Assembly (NCBI GenBank): GCA_038118725.1 | Contig: JAYOIK010000072.1 | Location: 1-26,935 of the forward strand | DNA: 26,935 nucleotides | Origin: JADHLJ01 sp038118725 | Lineage (GTDB): Bacteria > Pseudomonadota > Alphaproteobacteria > Thalassobaculales > Thalassobaculaceae | Direction: 5' to 3' | Part shown: positions 16,422-24,185 of the stretch, piece by piece | Position numbering within the stretch: the first letter of the stretch is position 1 | How the letters are laid out: every line of letters starts with the position of its first letter | Notes under the pieces: model-generated | Told to the model about the DNA's origin: nothing | Database searches by the model: none | The model's input: the letters and a program-made list of their open reading frames with translations, nothing else | Position numbers and translations under genes: made by a program

Positions 16422-16525
16422 GTTCCGATCGCCCAAGGTGGGGTCGGGAGAAGACTGAACCGGCTCGGCCAGTTGGCGGGCCACTTGAAATGTCCACGTT
16501 GCTTCCAAGGAGGATTTGGACAATG
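16422..16525 (+). promoter_or_regulatory. ROSE-like RNA thermometer in the hsp20 leader
   Basis: The roughly 100-base leader can form successive hairpins. In the last one TGTCCA (16491-16496) pairs perfectly with TGGACA (16517-16522), which abuts the ATG, and CUUC (16502-16505) pairs with GAGG of the ribosome site (16510-16513). The order UUGCU...AAGGAGGAU is the hallmark of ROSE elements, which hide the Shine-Dalgarno site of hsp20 genes at low temperature. A second stem, GGCTCG (16462-16467) with CGGGCC (16477-16482), lies upstream. The call is by motif and position; no folding energy was computed. Confidence 0.65.
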
Positions 16526-16993
16526 CGCACGATCGATTTTTCCCCGGTTTTCCGTTCCACCATCGGCTTTGACCGCATGGCGCGCCTCGTTGACGCGGCC
16601 TATCAGGCCTCCGAGGCTTCGACGCAACCGAGCTATCCGCCCTACAACATCGAAAAGCTGAACGAGGATTCGTATCGGATCACGATGGCGGTCGCCGGCT
16701 TTGGCGAGAACGACATTGACGTTACGGTCAAGGAGAACAGCCTCACCGTCTCCGGCAAGGTCGAGAAGGACGACGCGGTCGGGGCTCAAACCTATCTGCA
16801 TCGCGGCATCGCGGCGCGCGCCTTCGAGCGAAAGTTCGATCTGGCCGACCACATCATCGTGACCAGCGCGGAAATGGGGAATGGCTTGCTCCATATCGAT
16901 CTCGTCCGCGAGGTTCCGGAAGAGAAGAAGCCGCGCAAAATTGCGATTGGCACCGCCGGTGGCGCGCCGAAGCTCGAGCGGAAGGCCGCTTAA
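16523..16993 (+). CDS. Small heat-shock protein of the Hsp20/IbpA family
   Basis: This 156-residue ATP-independent chaperone holds unfolding proteins during heat stress in the cytoplasm. MRTIDFSPVFRSTIGFDRM resembles the IbpA N-terminus. The alpha-crystallin domain spans about residues 35-135, with YNIEKLNEDSYRI at its start, AFERKFDLAD in the middle and the conserved GLLHIDL strand near its end. The C-terminal tail KPRKIAIG contains an I-x-I type anchor that helps oligomers form. The ATG at 16523 follows AAGGAGGAT, so longer in-frame starts are rejected. Heat-shock promoter, thermometer leader and strong terminator make it a self-contained stress unit. Confidence 0.95.
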   Translation: MRTIDFSPVFRSTIGFDRMARLVDAAYQASEASTQPSYPPYNIEKLNEDSYRITMAVAGFGENDIDVTVKENSLTVSGKVEKDDAVGAQTYLHRGIAARAFERKFDLADHIIVTSAEMGNGLLHIDLVREVPEEKKPRKIAIGTAGGAPKLERKAA

Positions 16994-17058
16994 GCGACGC
17001 TTTTGAACAGCCCGGCTCCCCCTGGGTTTCCAGGATCAGGATTTAGGACAGGGTAACG

Positions 17059-17098
17059 AGAGGCCGGTTCCGGGAACGGAGCCGGCCTCTTTGATTTC
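17059..17098 (+). terminator. Strong intrinsic terminator of the hsp20 gene
   Basis: AGAGGCCGG (17059-17067) pairs with CCGGCCTCT (17082-17090), and an inner TCCG/CGGA stem closes a GGAA tetraloop. The stem is followed by TTGATTTC. It also separates this gene from the convergent cytochrome gene. Confidence 0.85.
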
Positions 17099-17119
17099 GA
17101 TCGACGTCAACAACGTCTG

Positions 17120-18490
17120 TTAGGGCGCGGACTTGATCTCGGCGATCGCCGCCTGGAAGCCCGGGTGATCCCAACCGTCATACTTGTCCAGGGCGGCATA
17201 GGCCTTGGCCAGTGGCGTGTCTATACCGTCGGCGAGCTCGGTCATGCCGGCGTCCCGCGCGGCCGCCGCGATCGCGCTCAAGGCCATCGTCGCCTGTTCG
17301 GCCCCGGCATAGTCAGAAAACTCCGCCGCCGCCGCCTGGGCGAGAACGCCCTTCATCATCGCGGCGATGTCATCCTTGCCGAAGGCATGGGTGCTGAACT
17401 TGGCGACCAGGCCGTCGGCGGTCTCCTTCAAGGCGTTCGCCGCCGTCTTGTAGGCCTCCAATCCCTGGAGGGTGGAAGCTTGCAGATCCTTCATCTGGCG
17501 TTTCAGGGTCGCGCCAAGCTCGCTATCCACGTGATCAGCGATGATACCCAGCATAAGCGCGTTGGAATCATCGAAGCGCACCACGCCCGACGGAAGACCC
17601 GTGCTCGGCCTCGGTTGCCAGGTTGGGGCGGTCAGGGGATGGTGGCAGGCTTGGCAGTCGAAAAGCACCAGTTCCGGGAACAATCCGTCCCAGCCACGCT
17701 TGGGGTCGGCGGCGGTATCGACCCGGCGTTTCAGCGCGATAGCTTGACCGATGGCCCAGGTGCGCACGCCGTTGGCCACGGCCTTGCGCTTGCGATAGTC
17801 GTTATCGATCTCGAAATGAGCCGGCTGAATGGCGGTGAAGGTATCAAGTTCGAAACTCATTCGGGGATGACCGGCGCCCATGATCCGATGGGTCACGAAT
17901 TTCTTGTCCTCGCCAAAGTGACAGGAGAGACACAGTTCCGCCCGCTTTACCGGATCCTCGGTCGGGTACATACCGGCATTAAGGTTGTCTTGATGGTTCG
18001 CGGCCCCGGAAATATGGATCCCGAGATATCTTTCGGCGCCGCCATGGCATGATTCGCAGGCCACGCCGTCGGAAATCTGGAAGAATCGCCCCCGCTTGTC
18101 CTTAGGCGCGTTGTCGGCGTGACAGTCGAGGCAAAGATCCGCCTCATGGGCGTTCGGCAGGCCGAGATTAGCCGCGATCCGCTTTGACTCTTCATTCAGG
18201 AGCTTGGAATACGCCTTGGAATGCTCATCCTTCTGGGACCAAGTGACGTACTCATTCTGCAGGACCGTCGAGTTTTCCCAGGGCGATGTCGCGCCATGAC
18301 AGGTGCTGCCGGCGCAAGATGTCACGCCGATATGGAGGTCCTGGCCGTATTGCGGGGTTTGGGCGTTCGCGGACGACGTGACGTCCGGCCCCGTTCCCAG
18401 GGCGAGCAAAAAGGCCGGCAGGATGAACAACACGGCCAGCGCATTCCGCTTCGCGACATCTGTGATTTTGATCCTCGACATCCCCATCAT
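17120..18490 (-). CDS. Exported pentaheme cytochrome c (cytochrome c554-like family)
   Basis: This 456-residue protein has a signal peptide (basic start, hydrophobic LAVLFILPAFLLALG, cleavage after about residue 43) and five likely heme sites: an unusual CX4CH (Cys59-Cys64-His65, CAGSTCHG) and four CXXCH at Cys120, Cys145, Cys187 and Cys279. Several free histidines (for example in HRIMGAGHP) could be distal ligands. Residues after about 300 have no heme and look helical. It should carry electrons in the periplasm. It lies 98 bases downstream of a TPR gene and is divergent from the FAD/Fe-S/b/c operon, so it may be a partner of that system. The start at 18490 has GGGGAAG upstream. The family is recognised from pattern, not from a search; the CX4CH spacing would need a tolerant heme lyase. 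Confidence 0.88.
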   Translation of the reverse strand: MMGMSRIKITDVAKRNALAVLFILPAFLLALGTGPDVTSSANAQTPQYGQDLHIGVTSCAGSTCHGATSPWENSTVLQNEYVTWSQKDEHSKAYSKLLNEESKRIAANLGLPNAHEADLCLDCHADNAPKDKRGRFFQISDGVACESCHGGAERYLGIHISGAANHQDNLNAGMYPTEDPVKRAELCLSCHFGEDKKFVTHRIMGAGHPRMSFELDTFTAIQPAHFEIDNDYRKRKAVANGVRTWAIGQAIALKRRVDTAADPKRGWDGLFPELVLFDCQACHHPLTAPTWQPRPSTGLPSGVVRFDDSNALMLGIIADHVDSELGATLKRQMKDLQASTLQGLEAYKTAANALKETADGLVAKFSTHAFGKDDIAAMMKGVLAQAAAAEFSDYAGAEQATMALSAIAAAARDAGMTELADGIDTPLAKAYAALDKYDGWDHPGFQAAIAEIKSAP

Positions 18491-18588
18491 TTCACCGCTT
18501 CCCCCTCTGTCACGCCTCGTCCCGATTATTCTTGCTCGGTTGATCCCTGGCCGAGTTATATCACCTGTTGGTGACGATTTTGCTTCGA

Positions 18589-18939
18589 TCAGTGTCGCCC
18601 TTTCGCCTCGGCCATCGCCTTTAACGAAATCAGAGCGCGCTGAACCTCCGTGTTTCCCGGGGCGAGTTCCGCAGCGGAAACATAGGCTGAAACCGCCTCG
18701 CCAAGTCGGCCGGAGGCCTTGTAGGCATCGCCGAGCCGGATAAAATTCACCGCCTTCGCGGGCTCGTTTCTCGCTCTGTCCTCCAGCGCCGCGAGGGTGC
18801 TTCCCCCACCCATCCCCGATAGGCTCGAGTCACTGTCATGCCCTTGTTCCCTTGAGGACAACCAATCTCCGATCGCCACGAAAATCAGAAGCGCCGATAC
18901 GATCATGGCCGACAGAATGATCCGAGTTTTTCGCAACAT
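18589..18939 (-). CDS. Membrane-anchored TPR protein
   Basis: This 116-residue protein has one N-terminal membrane segment (ILSAMIVSALLIFVAIGDWL), a glycine/serine linker, and a tetratricopeptide pair at about residues 55-110 (AVNFIRLGDAYKASGRLGEA and AVSAYVSAAELAPGNTEVQ). The TPR part would face the periplasm. Such short anchored TPR proteins resemble the C-terminal portion of CcmI/NrfG-type cytochrome c maturation helpers, and the gene sits directly upstream of a pentaheme cytochrome gene on the same strand. A role in assembling that cytochrome is an inference. The ATG at 18939 follows AAAGGA; the open frame continues upstream without a better start. Confidence 0.8.
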   Translation of the reverse strand: MLRKTRIILSAMIVSALLIFVAIGDWLSSREQGHDSDSSLSGMGGGSTLAALEDRARNEPAKAVNFIRLGDAYKASGRLGEAVSAYVSAAELAPGNTEVQRALISLKAMAEAKGRH

Positions 18940-19270
18940 TGTCCTTTCAATTCCCAGGTTCCGACAAAGTTTGGCACCATTCGACGCGGACTGACAAGGC
19001 CAAAGCCCGAGGGCGCTGTCGCGAACACGATGGAATGTCGGAGGAATGTCGGGATAACGATCCCGTGAGCCGCATTGCCGCGCCGACCGGTTCCGGGCTC
19101 GACGATAAGGCGATCGGGATGTGATTTTCACGACAAAACCGAGTGTTTAACAAAATTTGTCGCCCATCCTTCATTTGACGGAACGGTTTCCTCGCCGTAT
19201 CTTACACGAAGTGGGGAGCAGCGGCGATGCCTAAAATTATTCGCATCCCGACATGGAGCGTGGGTAGGTT
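18940..19270. other. 331-bp divergent regulatory gap between the TPR/cytochrome unit and the redox operon
   Basis: No gene is seen here. The gap holds a direct repeat (GGAATGTCGG at 19032-19041 and 19043-19052, an 11-base period, one DNA turn), which runs into the 16-base palindrome CGGGATAACGATCCCG at 19050-19065. An AT-rich stretch lies near 19130-19160, and the rightward promoter at 19175-19203 follows. The repeat and palindrome together look like an operator for a dimeric regulator acting on either or both units. No regulator gene is present in the window. Confidence 0.45.
19175..19203 (+). promoter_or_regulatory. Sigma70-like promoter of the redox operon
   Basis: TTGACG (19175-19180) and TATCTT (19198-19203) are separated by exactly 17 bases, giving a leader of about 60 bases before the GTG start at 19271. 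It is the best promoter match upstream of the operon. Confidence 0.6.
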
Positions 19271-21667
19271 GTGACGACGGAATTCGACATAGTCATCGTC
19301 GGGTCTGGACCGGCGGGTTTGAGTGCCGCCGCGCGGGCCGCGAAACAAGGCGTCAATCACGTGCTCTTCGAACGCACGGACCATGCCTCCGACACGATCT
19401 ATAAGTACCAAAAGAAAAAATTCGTCATGGCGACGCCCGATGTATTGCCGCTGCAAAGCGACATGCAATTCGAGGCGGGTGTGCGGGAGGATATCCTCGA
19501 TACCTGGGATTCGGGGCTGGAGGAGCACGCGGTCAATATCCGCTACAACGCCGAGGTAACCGCGATCGAGGGTGCCAAGGACGACTTCACGCTGACTGTA
19601 AACGGCAACGAGACGGTCAGGGCCAAGCATGTGATCATGTCGATCGGCGTGCAGGGCAATCTGCGGCAATTGGGCGTGCCAGGTCAGGACTGGGAGCGGG
19701 TTCAGTATCAGCTCGATGATCCGCTGGAATACGACGGCGAGACCATCGTGGTGGTCGGCGCCGGTGACGCGGCGATCGAAAACGCCATCGGTCTGACGGA
19801 ACAGAACGAAGTCATCATTATCAATCGAAAAGGTGAGTTCGCGCGCGCTAAGCAGGGCAACCTGAACGCCATCAACGGCGCGATCGAGAACGAAGTCATC
19901 GAGTGTTATTTCAACGCCACGCCGGCCCGGGTCGAGCCGGGGCTGATGGTGCTCAAGACTCCCGAGGGCGAGGCCGAGGTAAAATGCGACCGGATCATCG
20001 CCCGGCTCGGCGCCAATCCACCGCGTCGCTTCGTTGAGGCCTGCGGCATCAAGTTCTCCAGCGACGACCCTTCGGCGCTCCCGGAATTGTCGGCGAAATA
20101 CGAGTCCTCGGTCGAGGGCCTTTACATCGTCGGCGCGCTGGCCGGCTACCCGCTGATCAAACAGGCGATGAACCAGGGCTACGAGGTGGTCGAGACCATC
20201 CTCGGGAATCCGGTTCGCCCGGCGGACGAGGCCTTGCTGGAGGAGCGCTTCGCGGCAATCGAGGGGATGGCGGTTGACGAGGTTCTGGAGGCGATACAGA
20301 ACAATGTTCCGCTGCTCTCGCACATGTCACGCCTGCAGTTGCGTGAATTCATGCTGGAAAGCCGGATTCACCGGGTCAGGCCGAAAGACATCATCTTCGA
20401 GCGTAACGACTTCACCAACAGCGTCTACTCCATCGTCGACGGCGCGGTTGATATTCAGATCAACCCCAATGACCCGAGCGGGGTGGTGACCCTGCGTACC
20501 GGCGCCTTTTTCGGCGAGATGGGGCTGTTGTCCGGGCGGCGGCGCACCGCGACGATCCTGGCGCACGAGGACTCGATCCTGGTTGAGACCCCGCGTCGGG
20601 CGATGTTGAAGCTGATCAGCTCCATCGACGCCGCCAAGCGGGTGATCGACGAGGCCGCGATCTCGCGACAGATCCAGACCCATCTGGCGCCGAATATCGA
20701 CCCGGCGCTATTGGAAGAGGTGGTGACCACGGCGACCATCGAGAGCTTTTCGGCGGGCGACGTGATGATCGAGGAAGGCGAGACCACCGACGACGTCTAT
20801 CTGATCCGGTCGGGTTCGATGATGGTTTCGCGTCGGATCGGTGGGCGCGACGTGGTGCTCTCTTACATCCCGGCTGGTAACTATGTCGGTGAAATGGCGC
20901 TTTTGACCGAGGCGCCGCGTTCGGCGACCGTCAAGGCGACGGTGGCGTCGGAAACCATCAAGGTCGACGCGGGTGCCTTCAAGCGTCTGCTCGCCCGCGA
21001 GCCGGCCTTGAAAAGCGAGATCGAGGAACGTTTCCGCGACCGACTGGTGCAGAATGTCGAGGTTGAGGAGCGCCCGGATTCCGGCGACATCATCGACTTT
21101 CTGGTTAATCAGGGGCTGGGCGAGGCCACCGACGTTCTACTGATTGACGAGGCGCTATGCGTGCGCTGTGACAATTGCGAGAAGGCCTGCGCCGAGACTC
21201 ATGGCGGCAAATCGCGCCTCAAGCGCGAGGCCGGGCCGACCTTCGGCACCCTGCATGTTCCGACCTCGTGCCGGCATTGCGAGCACCCGCACTGCATGTC
21301 CGATTGTCCGGCCGACGCGATCCACCGGGCGCCGAATGGCGAGGTGTTCATCGACGAGAAGTGCATCGGTTGCGGCAATTGCGCGCGCGACTGCCCGTAT
21401 AACGTGATCCACATGGCCTATCCGCCGCCGCCCAAGCCGGGGCTGCTGCAGTGGCTGTTGTTCGGAGCCGGTCCGGGGCCCGGCGAGGACAAGACCCCCA
21501 GGGCCAAGCCGGAGGGCGCGCGCGAGACCGCGACCAAATGCGATATGTGCAAGGATATCGCGGGCGGGCCGTCCTGTGTCAGCGCCTGTCCGACCGGCGC
21601 GGCGATCCGGGTCAATCCGGAGGAGTTCTTCTCGATCACCGCCTCGACGAAGTCGGGGAGAGCCTAA
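19271..21667 (+). CDS. Fusion: FAD/NAD(P) reductase, two cyclic-nucleotide-binding domains, four-cluster ferredoxin
   Basis: This 798-residue cytoplasmic protein joins three modules. Residues 1-315 are a thioredoxin-reductase-like flavoprotein: VIVGSGPAGLSAA binds FAD, VVVVGAGDAAIENAI binds NAD(P)H, and GALAGYPLIKQAMNQGYE closes the FAD site. The CXXC redox pair of thioredoxin reductase is missing; the spot reads VQYQLDDPLEYDG, as in YpdA-like relatives. Residues 355-455 and 485-590 are two cyclic-nucleotide-binding domains, each with the phosphate cassette (FFGEMGLLSGRRRTAT; YVGEMALLTEAPRSAT). Residues 620-790 hold 16 cysteines in four groups (630-640, 667-679, 698-708, 757-773) for four 4Fe-4S clusters, as in HybA/NrfC. 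It should pass electrons between NAD(P)H and the membrane cytochrome encoded next. GTG start; the nearby ATG frames stop early. Confidence 0.9.
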   Translation: MTTEFDIVIVGSGPAGLSAAARAAKQGVNHVLFERTDHASDTIYKYQKKKFVMATPDVLPLQSDMQFEAGVREDILDTWDSGLEEHAVNIRYNAEVTAIEGAKDDFTLTVNGNETVRAKHVIMSIGVQGNLRQLGVPGQDWERVQYQLDDPLEYDGETIVVVGAGDAAIENAIGLTEQNEVIIINRKGEFARAKQGNLNAINGAIENEVIECYFNATPARVEPGLMVLKTPEGEAEVKCDRIIARLGANPPRRFVEACGIKFSSDDPSALPELSAKYESSVEGLYIVGALAGYPLIKQAMNQGYEVVETILGNPVRPADEALLEERFAAIEGMAVDEVLEAIQNNVPLLSHMSRLQLREFMLESRIHRVRPKDIIFERNDFTNSVYSIVDGAVDIQINPNDPSGVVTLRTGAFFGEMGLLSGRRRTATILAHEDSILVETPRRAMLKLISSIDAAKRVIDEAAISRQIQTHLAPNIDPALLEEVVTTATIESFSAGDVMIEEGETTDDVYLIRSGSMMVSRRIGGRDVVLSYIPAGNYVGEMALLTEAPRSATVKATVASETIKVDAGAFKRLLAREPALKSEIEERFRDRLVQNVEVEERPDSGDIIDFLVNQGLGEATDVLLIDEALCVRCDNCEKACAETHGGKSRLKREAGPTFGTLHVPTSCRHCEHPHCMSDCPADAIHRAPNGEVFIDEKCIGCGNCARDCPYNVIHMAYPPPPKPGLLQWLLFGAGPGPGEDKTPRAKPEGARETATKCDMCKDIAGGPSCVSACPTGAAIRVNPEEFFSITASTKSGRA

Positions 21668-22495
21668 ATGCATGAGGGCTTTCTGGTATTTGCCGGCTTT
21701 CGGTATCTAAAGATCGCGACGCTGCTCTGTGTCGCGGCGATTGCCGTTTATGCCTGGCACGCGCCACCGGACGAGCCGAACGGGGGGACGTGGCTCGGCT
21801 ATGGCCTGGGTTGCATTGGCGCGGCGCTGATCCTCTGGCTGATGTGGTTCGGCGTGCGCAAGCGGCGTTACGGCACGGTAACCAAGCTTCAAGGCTGGCT
21901 TTCGGCGCATGTCTATCTCGGGCTGAGCCTGATCATTGTCGCCACCCTGCATACCGGTTTTCAGTTCGGCTGGAATCTGCACACGTTGGCTTATGGGTTG
22001 ATGATGGTGGTGATCGCCAGCGGGTTTTTCGGGATTTACGCCTATGCCCGATATCCGCGGCTGATGACCGAAAACCGCCGGGGTATAACCACCGAGGAGG
22101 TCTATGCCGGGATTGGCGAACTCGACCGCGAATGCCGCCAGGTGGCAAGCGCGATGCCGGATGAAATCGCCTCGCTTGTGCTGGTGTCCTGCAACGAGAC
22201 AAGCATCGGCGGTTCCATCGCTCGGCAGTTGAGCGGCCATGATCCGAATTGCGGCACCGAGCGCGCCTTCGCGGGCATTCGCGATCTCGCGGCTTCCGTC
22301 GGGCCGGAGCATGGCGGCGACGTGCGCAAGCTGATCAGTCTGCTCGGCAAGAAATCGACGCTGTTACGGACCATGCGGCGGGATGTTCAGCTCAAGGCGA
22401 TGCTTGAGATCTGGCTGTATTTCCATGTGCCCCTATCCTTCGCGTTGCTGGCGGCGCTCGCCGGCCACGTGATTTCCGTTTTCTACTACTGGTGA
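21668..22495 (+). CDS. Diheme cytochrome b-type integral membrane protein
   Basis: This 275-residue protein has about five membrane helices (near residues 12-30, 43-62, 76-98, 104-126 and 247-270) and a soluble loop at 130-240. Two helices each carry a histidine pair with 13 residues between: His81/His95 (SAHVYLG...TLHTGF) and His253/His267 (FHVPLSF...AGHVISV). H-x13-H on two helices is the ligand pattern for two stacked hemes in the cytochrome b family, so this is very likely a diheme electron carrier across the inner membrane. Its ATG directly follows the previous stop codon (TAAATG), which implies coupled translation with the FAD/Fe-S protein. It would link that protein, and perhaps quinone, to the multiheme cytochrome encoded next. 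Family name not known to me. Confidence 0.85.
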   Translation: MHEGFLVFAGFRYLKIATLLCVAAIAVYAWHAPPDEPNGGTWLGYGLGCIGAALILWLMWFGVRKRRYGTVTKLQGWLSAHVYLGLSLIIVATLHTGFQFGWNLHTLAYGLMMVVIASGFFGIYAYARYPRLMTENRRGITTEEVYAGIGELDRECRQVASAMPDEIASLVLVSCNETSIGGSIARQLSGHDPNCGTERAFAGIRDLAASVGPEHGGDVRKLISLLGKKSTLLRTMRRDVQLKAMLEIWLYFHVPLSFALLAALAGHVISVFYYW

Positions 22496-22502
22496 GGCCG
22501 AG

Positions 22503-24185
22503 ATGGAGCTGCGACTCGCATTCCTGACCCGGCGCGCCAAGGGCGGGGTCTCAACCAAGGAAGAAGCGGTCTCCGCCGAGGTTGTGCGGATCGGCCGGGG
22601 AACCGAGAACGAGGTTTATCTGCCGGACCCGCGGGTGCCCTTGCGCATGGCGACCCTGCATCACACGCCGAACGGCCTGTTTTGCGAGGCTGTCGGCGCG
22701 GCGGATCTTAGACTGAACGGCAACGTTACCCGTAACGCCGAGGTTTCCGTCGGCGATACCATCGGCGTCGGACCCTATGAGATTGTCGTGGTCGAACCGC
22801 CGGAGGGCAAGGATGCCGCGATCACGGTCGAACTCGTTCAACCCGTCGGCGATGACGTCAAGGATCTGATGGCGCGCAGCCGCACAAGCCTGGCCGCCGG
22901 AGGCATGAGCAAGCGCACCTGGGCCTGGCTGTTTTTCCTGGCGATCATCGCCGGGTTTATCGCGTTGCCGATCAGCGGGCATTTCCTGCACGAGGGACGT
23001 ACCGCCGATGGCCCCATGGGCGTGAAAAACGACCTGTCCTTTGATGTCGCCTGGAAGAGTGGCGAGATGATGGACGCGCACAAGTTCTTCGCCGATGACT
23101 GCGCGGCTTGTCATCAGAAAGCCTTCGAGATGACGCCGAACCGGGCTTGCGCGGCTTGTCACGGCGATATCCGGCACCATGCCGACCCCGTGGCCTTTCC
23201 CGATGACGATCTGACCGAGGCGCGGTGCGCGTCCTGTCACAAGGATCATCAGGGGCCGAACCCGATGTTCCACGCCGATCAACGGCTGTGCTCGGATTGT
23301 CATGGGGACCTTCGCGACGACGCGCCGAACACTACCCTGGCCGACGCGTCCGACTTCGCGGCCGATCATCCCCAGTTCCGGCCGACGGTCTCCACCGATC
23401 CGTCCAAGGATGTCTGGACCCGGATCAGCCTGGACGACGCCCCCAAGGAAATCTCGAACCTGAAATTCACCCACAAGACGCATATGAACGAGAAGAAGAT
23501 GCGTCTTCCGACCGGCGGCACGAGACAACTACAATGCACCAGTTGCCACGTGACGGAGCCGGGTGGCGGGTTGATGGTCAAGGTCGAGATGGAGACCCAT
23601 TGCGCCGAATGTCATCAACTGACCTTCGAGCCGACCGCGCCCAAGCGCCAGGTCAGCCATGGCAAGCCGAAGATGGTATTGCGCGAGCTCAAGGAGTTCT
23701 ACGCGGCGCGGGCGCTGGAAGGCGGTGTGCCGGACGAAAAAGCGCCCGACGTGGTGCGCCGCCGGCCAGGCACGCCGCTTACCAAGCCGGAGCGCAAGGA
23801 GGCGCTGGATTGGTCGCGTGGGCGGGCGATCGAGGCGGCGTCCTATATCTTCTCGGCCAGCCAGTGCGGCACGTGTCATGAAGTCGTCAAGGGAGCCGAT
23901 CCCGAGGCATGGACGGTCCAACCAGTGCGCCTAACGGAGCGTTGGCAGCCCAAATCACACTTCTCGCATGACAAGCATCGGGACATGCAATGCACCGATT
24001 GCCACAATGCGGCGGAGTCCATGTCCAGCGCCGATGTTCTGTTACCCAAGATCGAGACCTGTCGGGATTGTCACGGCGGCGGAACCAGCACCGCGCGGGT
24101 GCCGAGCACCTGTATAATGTGTCACGGCTTCCATACGCCGGATCAGCCGCCGATGGTCAAACAGAAAGAGAAGGCCGGGAAATGA
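22503..24185 (+). CDS. FHA-like domain fused through one membrane helix to a decaheme cytochrome c
   Basis: This 560-residue protein has a cytoplasmic FHA-like domain (residues 25-110; IGRGTENEVYLPD and LRLNGN...GDTIGVG), one membrane helix (AWLFFLAIIAGFIALPI, about 141-157) and a periplasmic part with ten CXXCH heme sites at Cys200, 216, 242, 263, 345, 367, 455, 497, 520 and 537. The spacing of the first four resembles cytochrome c3-type proteins. In the FHA part the serine and histidine that usually contact phosphothreonine are replaced (RVPLRMATLHH), so peptide binding may be lost or altered. The start at 22503 follows GAGGCCGAG. It should take electrons from the b-type protein into the periplasm. 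A cytoplasmic sensing or docking domain on a multiheme cytochrome is unusual. Confidence 0.9.
   Translation: MELRLAFLTRRAKGGVSTKEEAVSAEVVRIGRGTENEVYLPDPRVPLRMATLHHTPNGLFCEAVGAADLRLNGNVTRNAEVSVGDTIGVGPYEIVVVEPPEGKDAAITVELVQPVGDDVKDLMARSRTSLAAGGMSKRTWAWLFFLAIIAGFIALPISGHFLHEGRTADGPMGVKNDLSFDVAWKSGEMMDAHKFFADDCAACHQKAFEMTPNRACAACHGDIRHHADPVAFPDDDLTEARCASCHKDHQGPNPMFHADQRLCSDCHGDLRDDAPNTTLADASDFAADHPQFRPTVSTDPSKDVWTRISLDDAPKEISNLKFTHKTHMNEKKMRLPTGGTRQLQCTSCHVTEPGGGLMVKVEMETHCAECHQLTFEPTAPKRQVSHGKPKMVLRELKEFYAARALEGGVPDEKAPDVVRRRPGTPLTKPERKEALDWSRGRAIEAASYIFSASQCGTCHEVVKGADPEAWTVQPVRLTERWQPKSHFSHDKHRDMQCTDCHNAAESMSSADVLLPKIETCRDCHGGGTSTARVPSTCIMCHGFHTPDQPPMVKQKEKAGK

Noticed and set aside
16484..16489. 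A second CTTGAA close to the hsp20 start as a heat-shock promoter
   Set aside because: A matching -10 box would fall on or near the ribosome site and leave no leader. The upstream CTTGAA at 16387 has a fitting -10 box.
19271..20218. N-terminal domain as thioredoxin reductase
   Set aside because: The CXXC redox pair is missing, and the domain is fused to cNMP and ferredoxin modules, so disulfide reduction is not supported.
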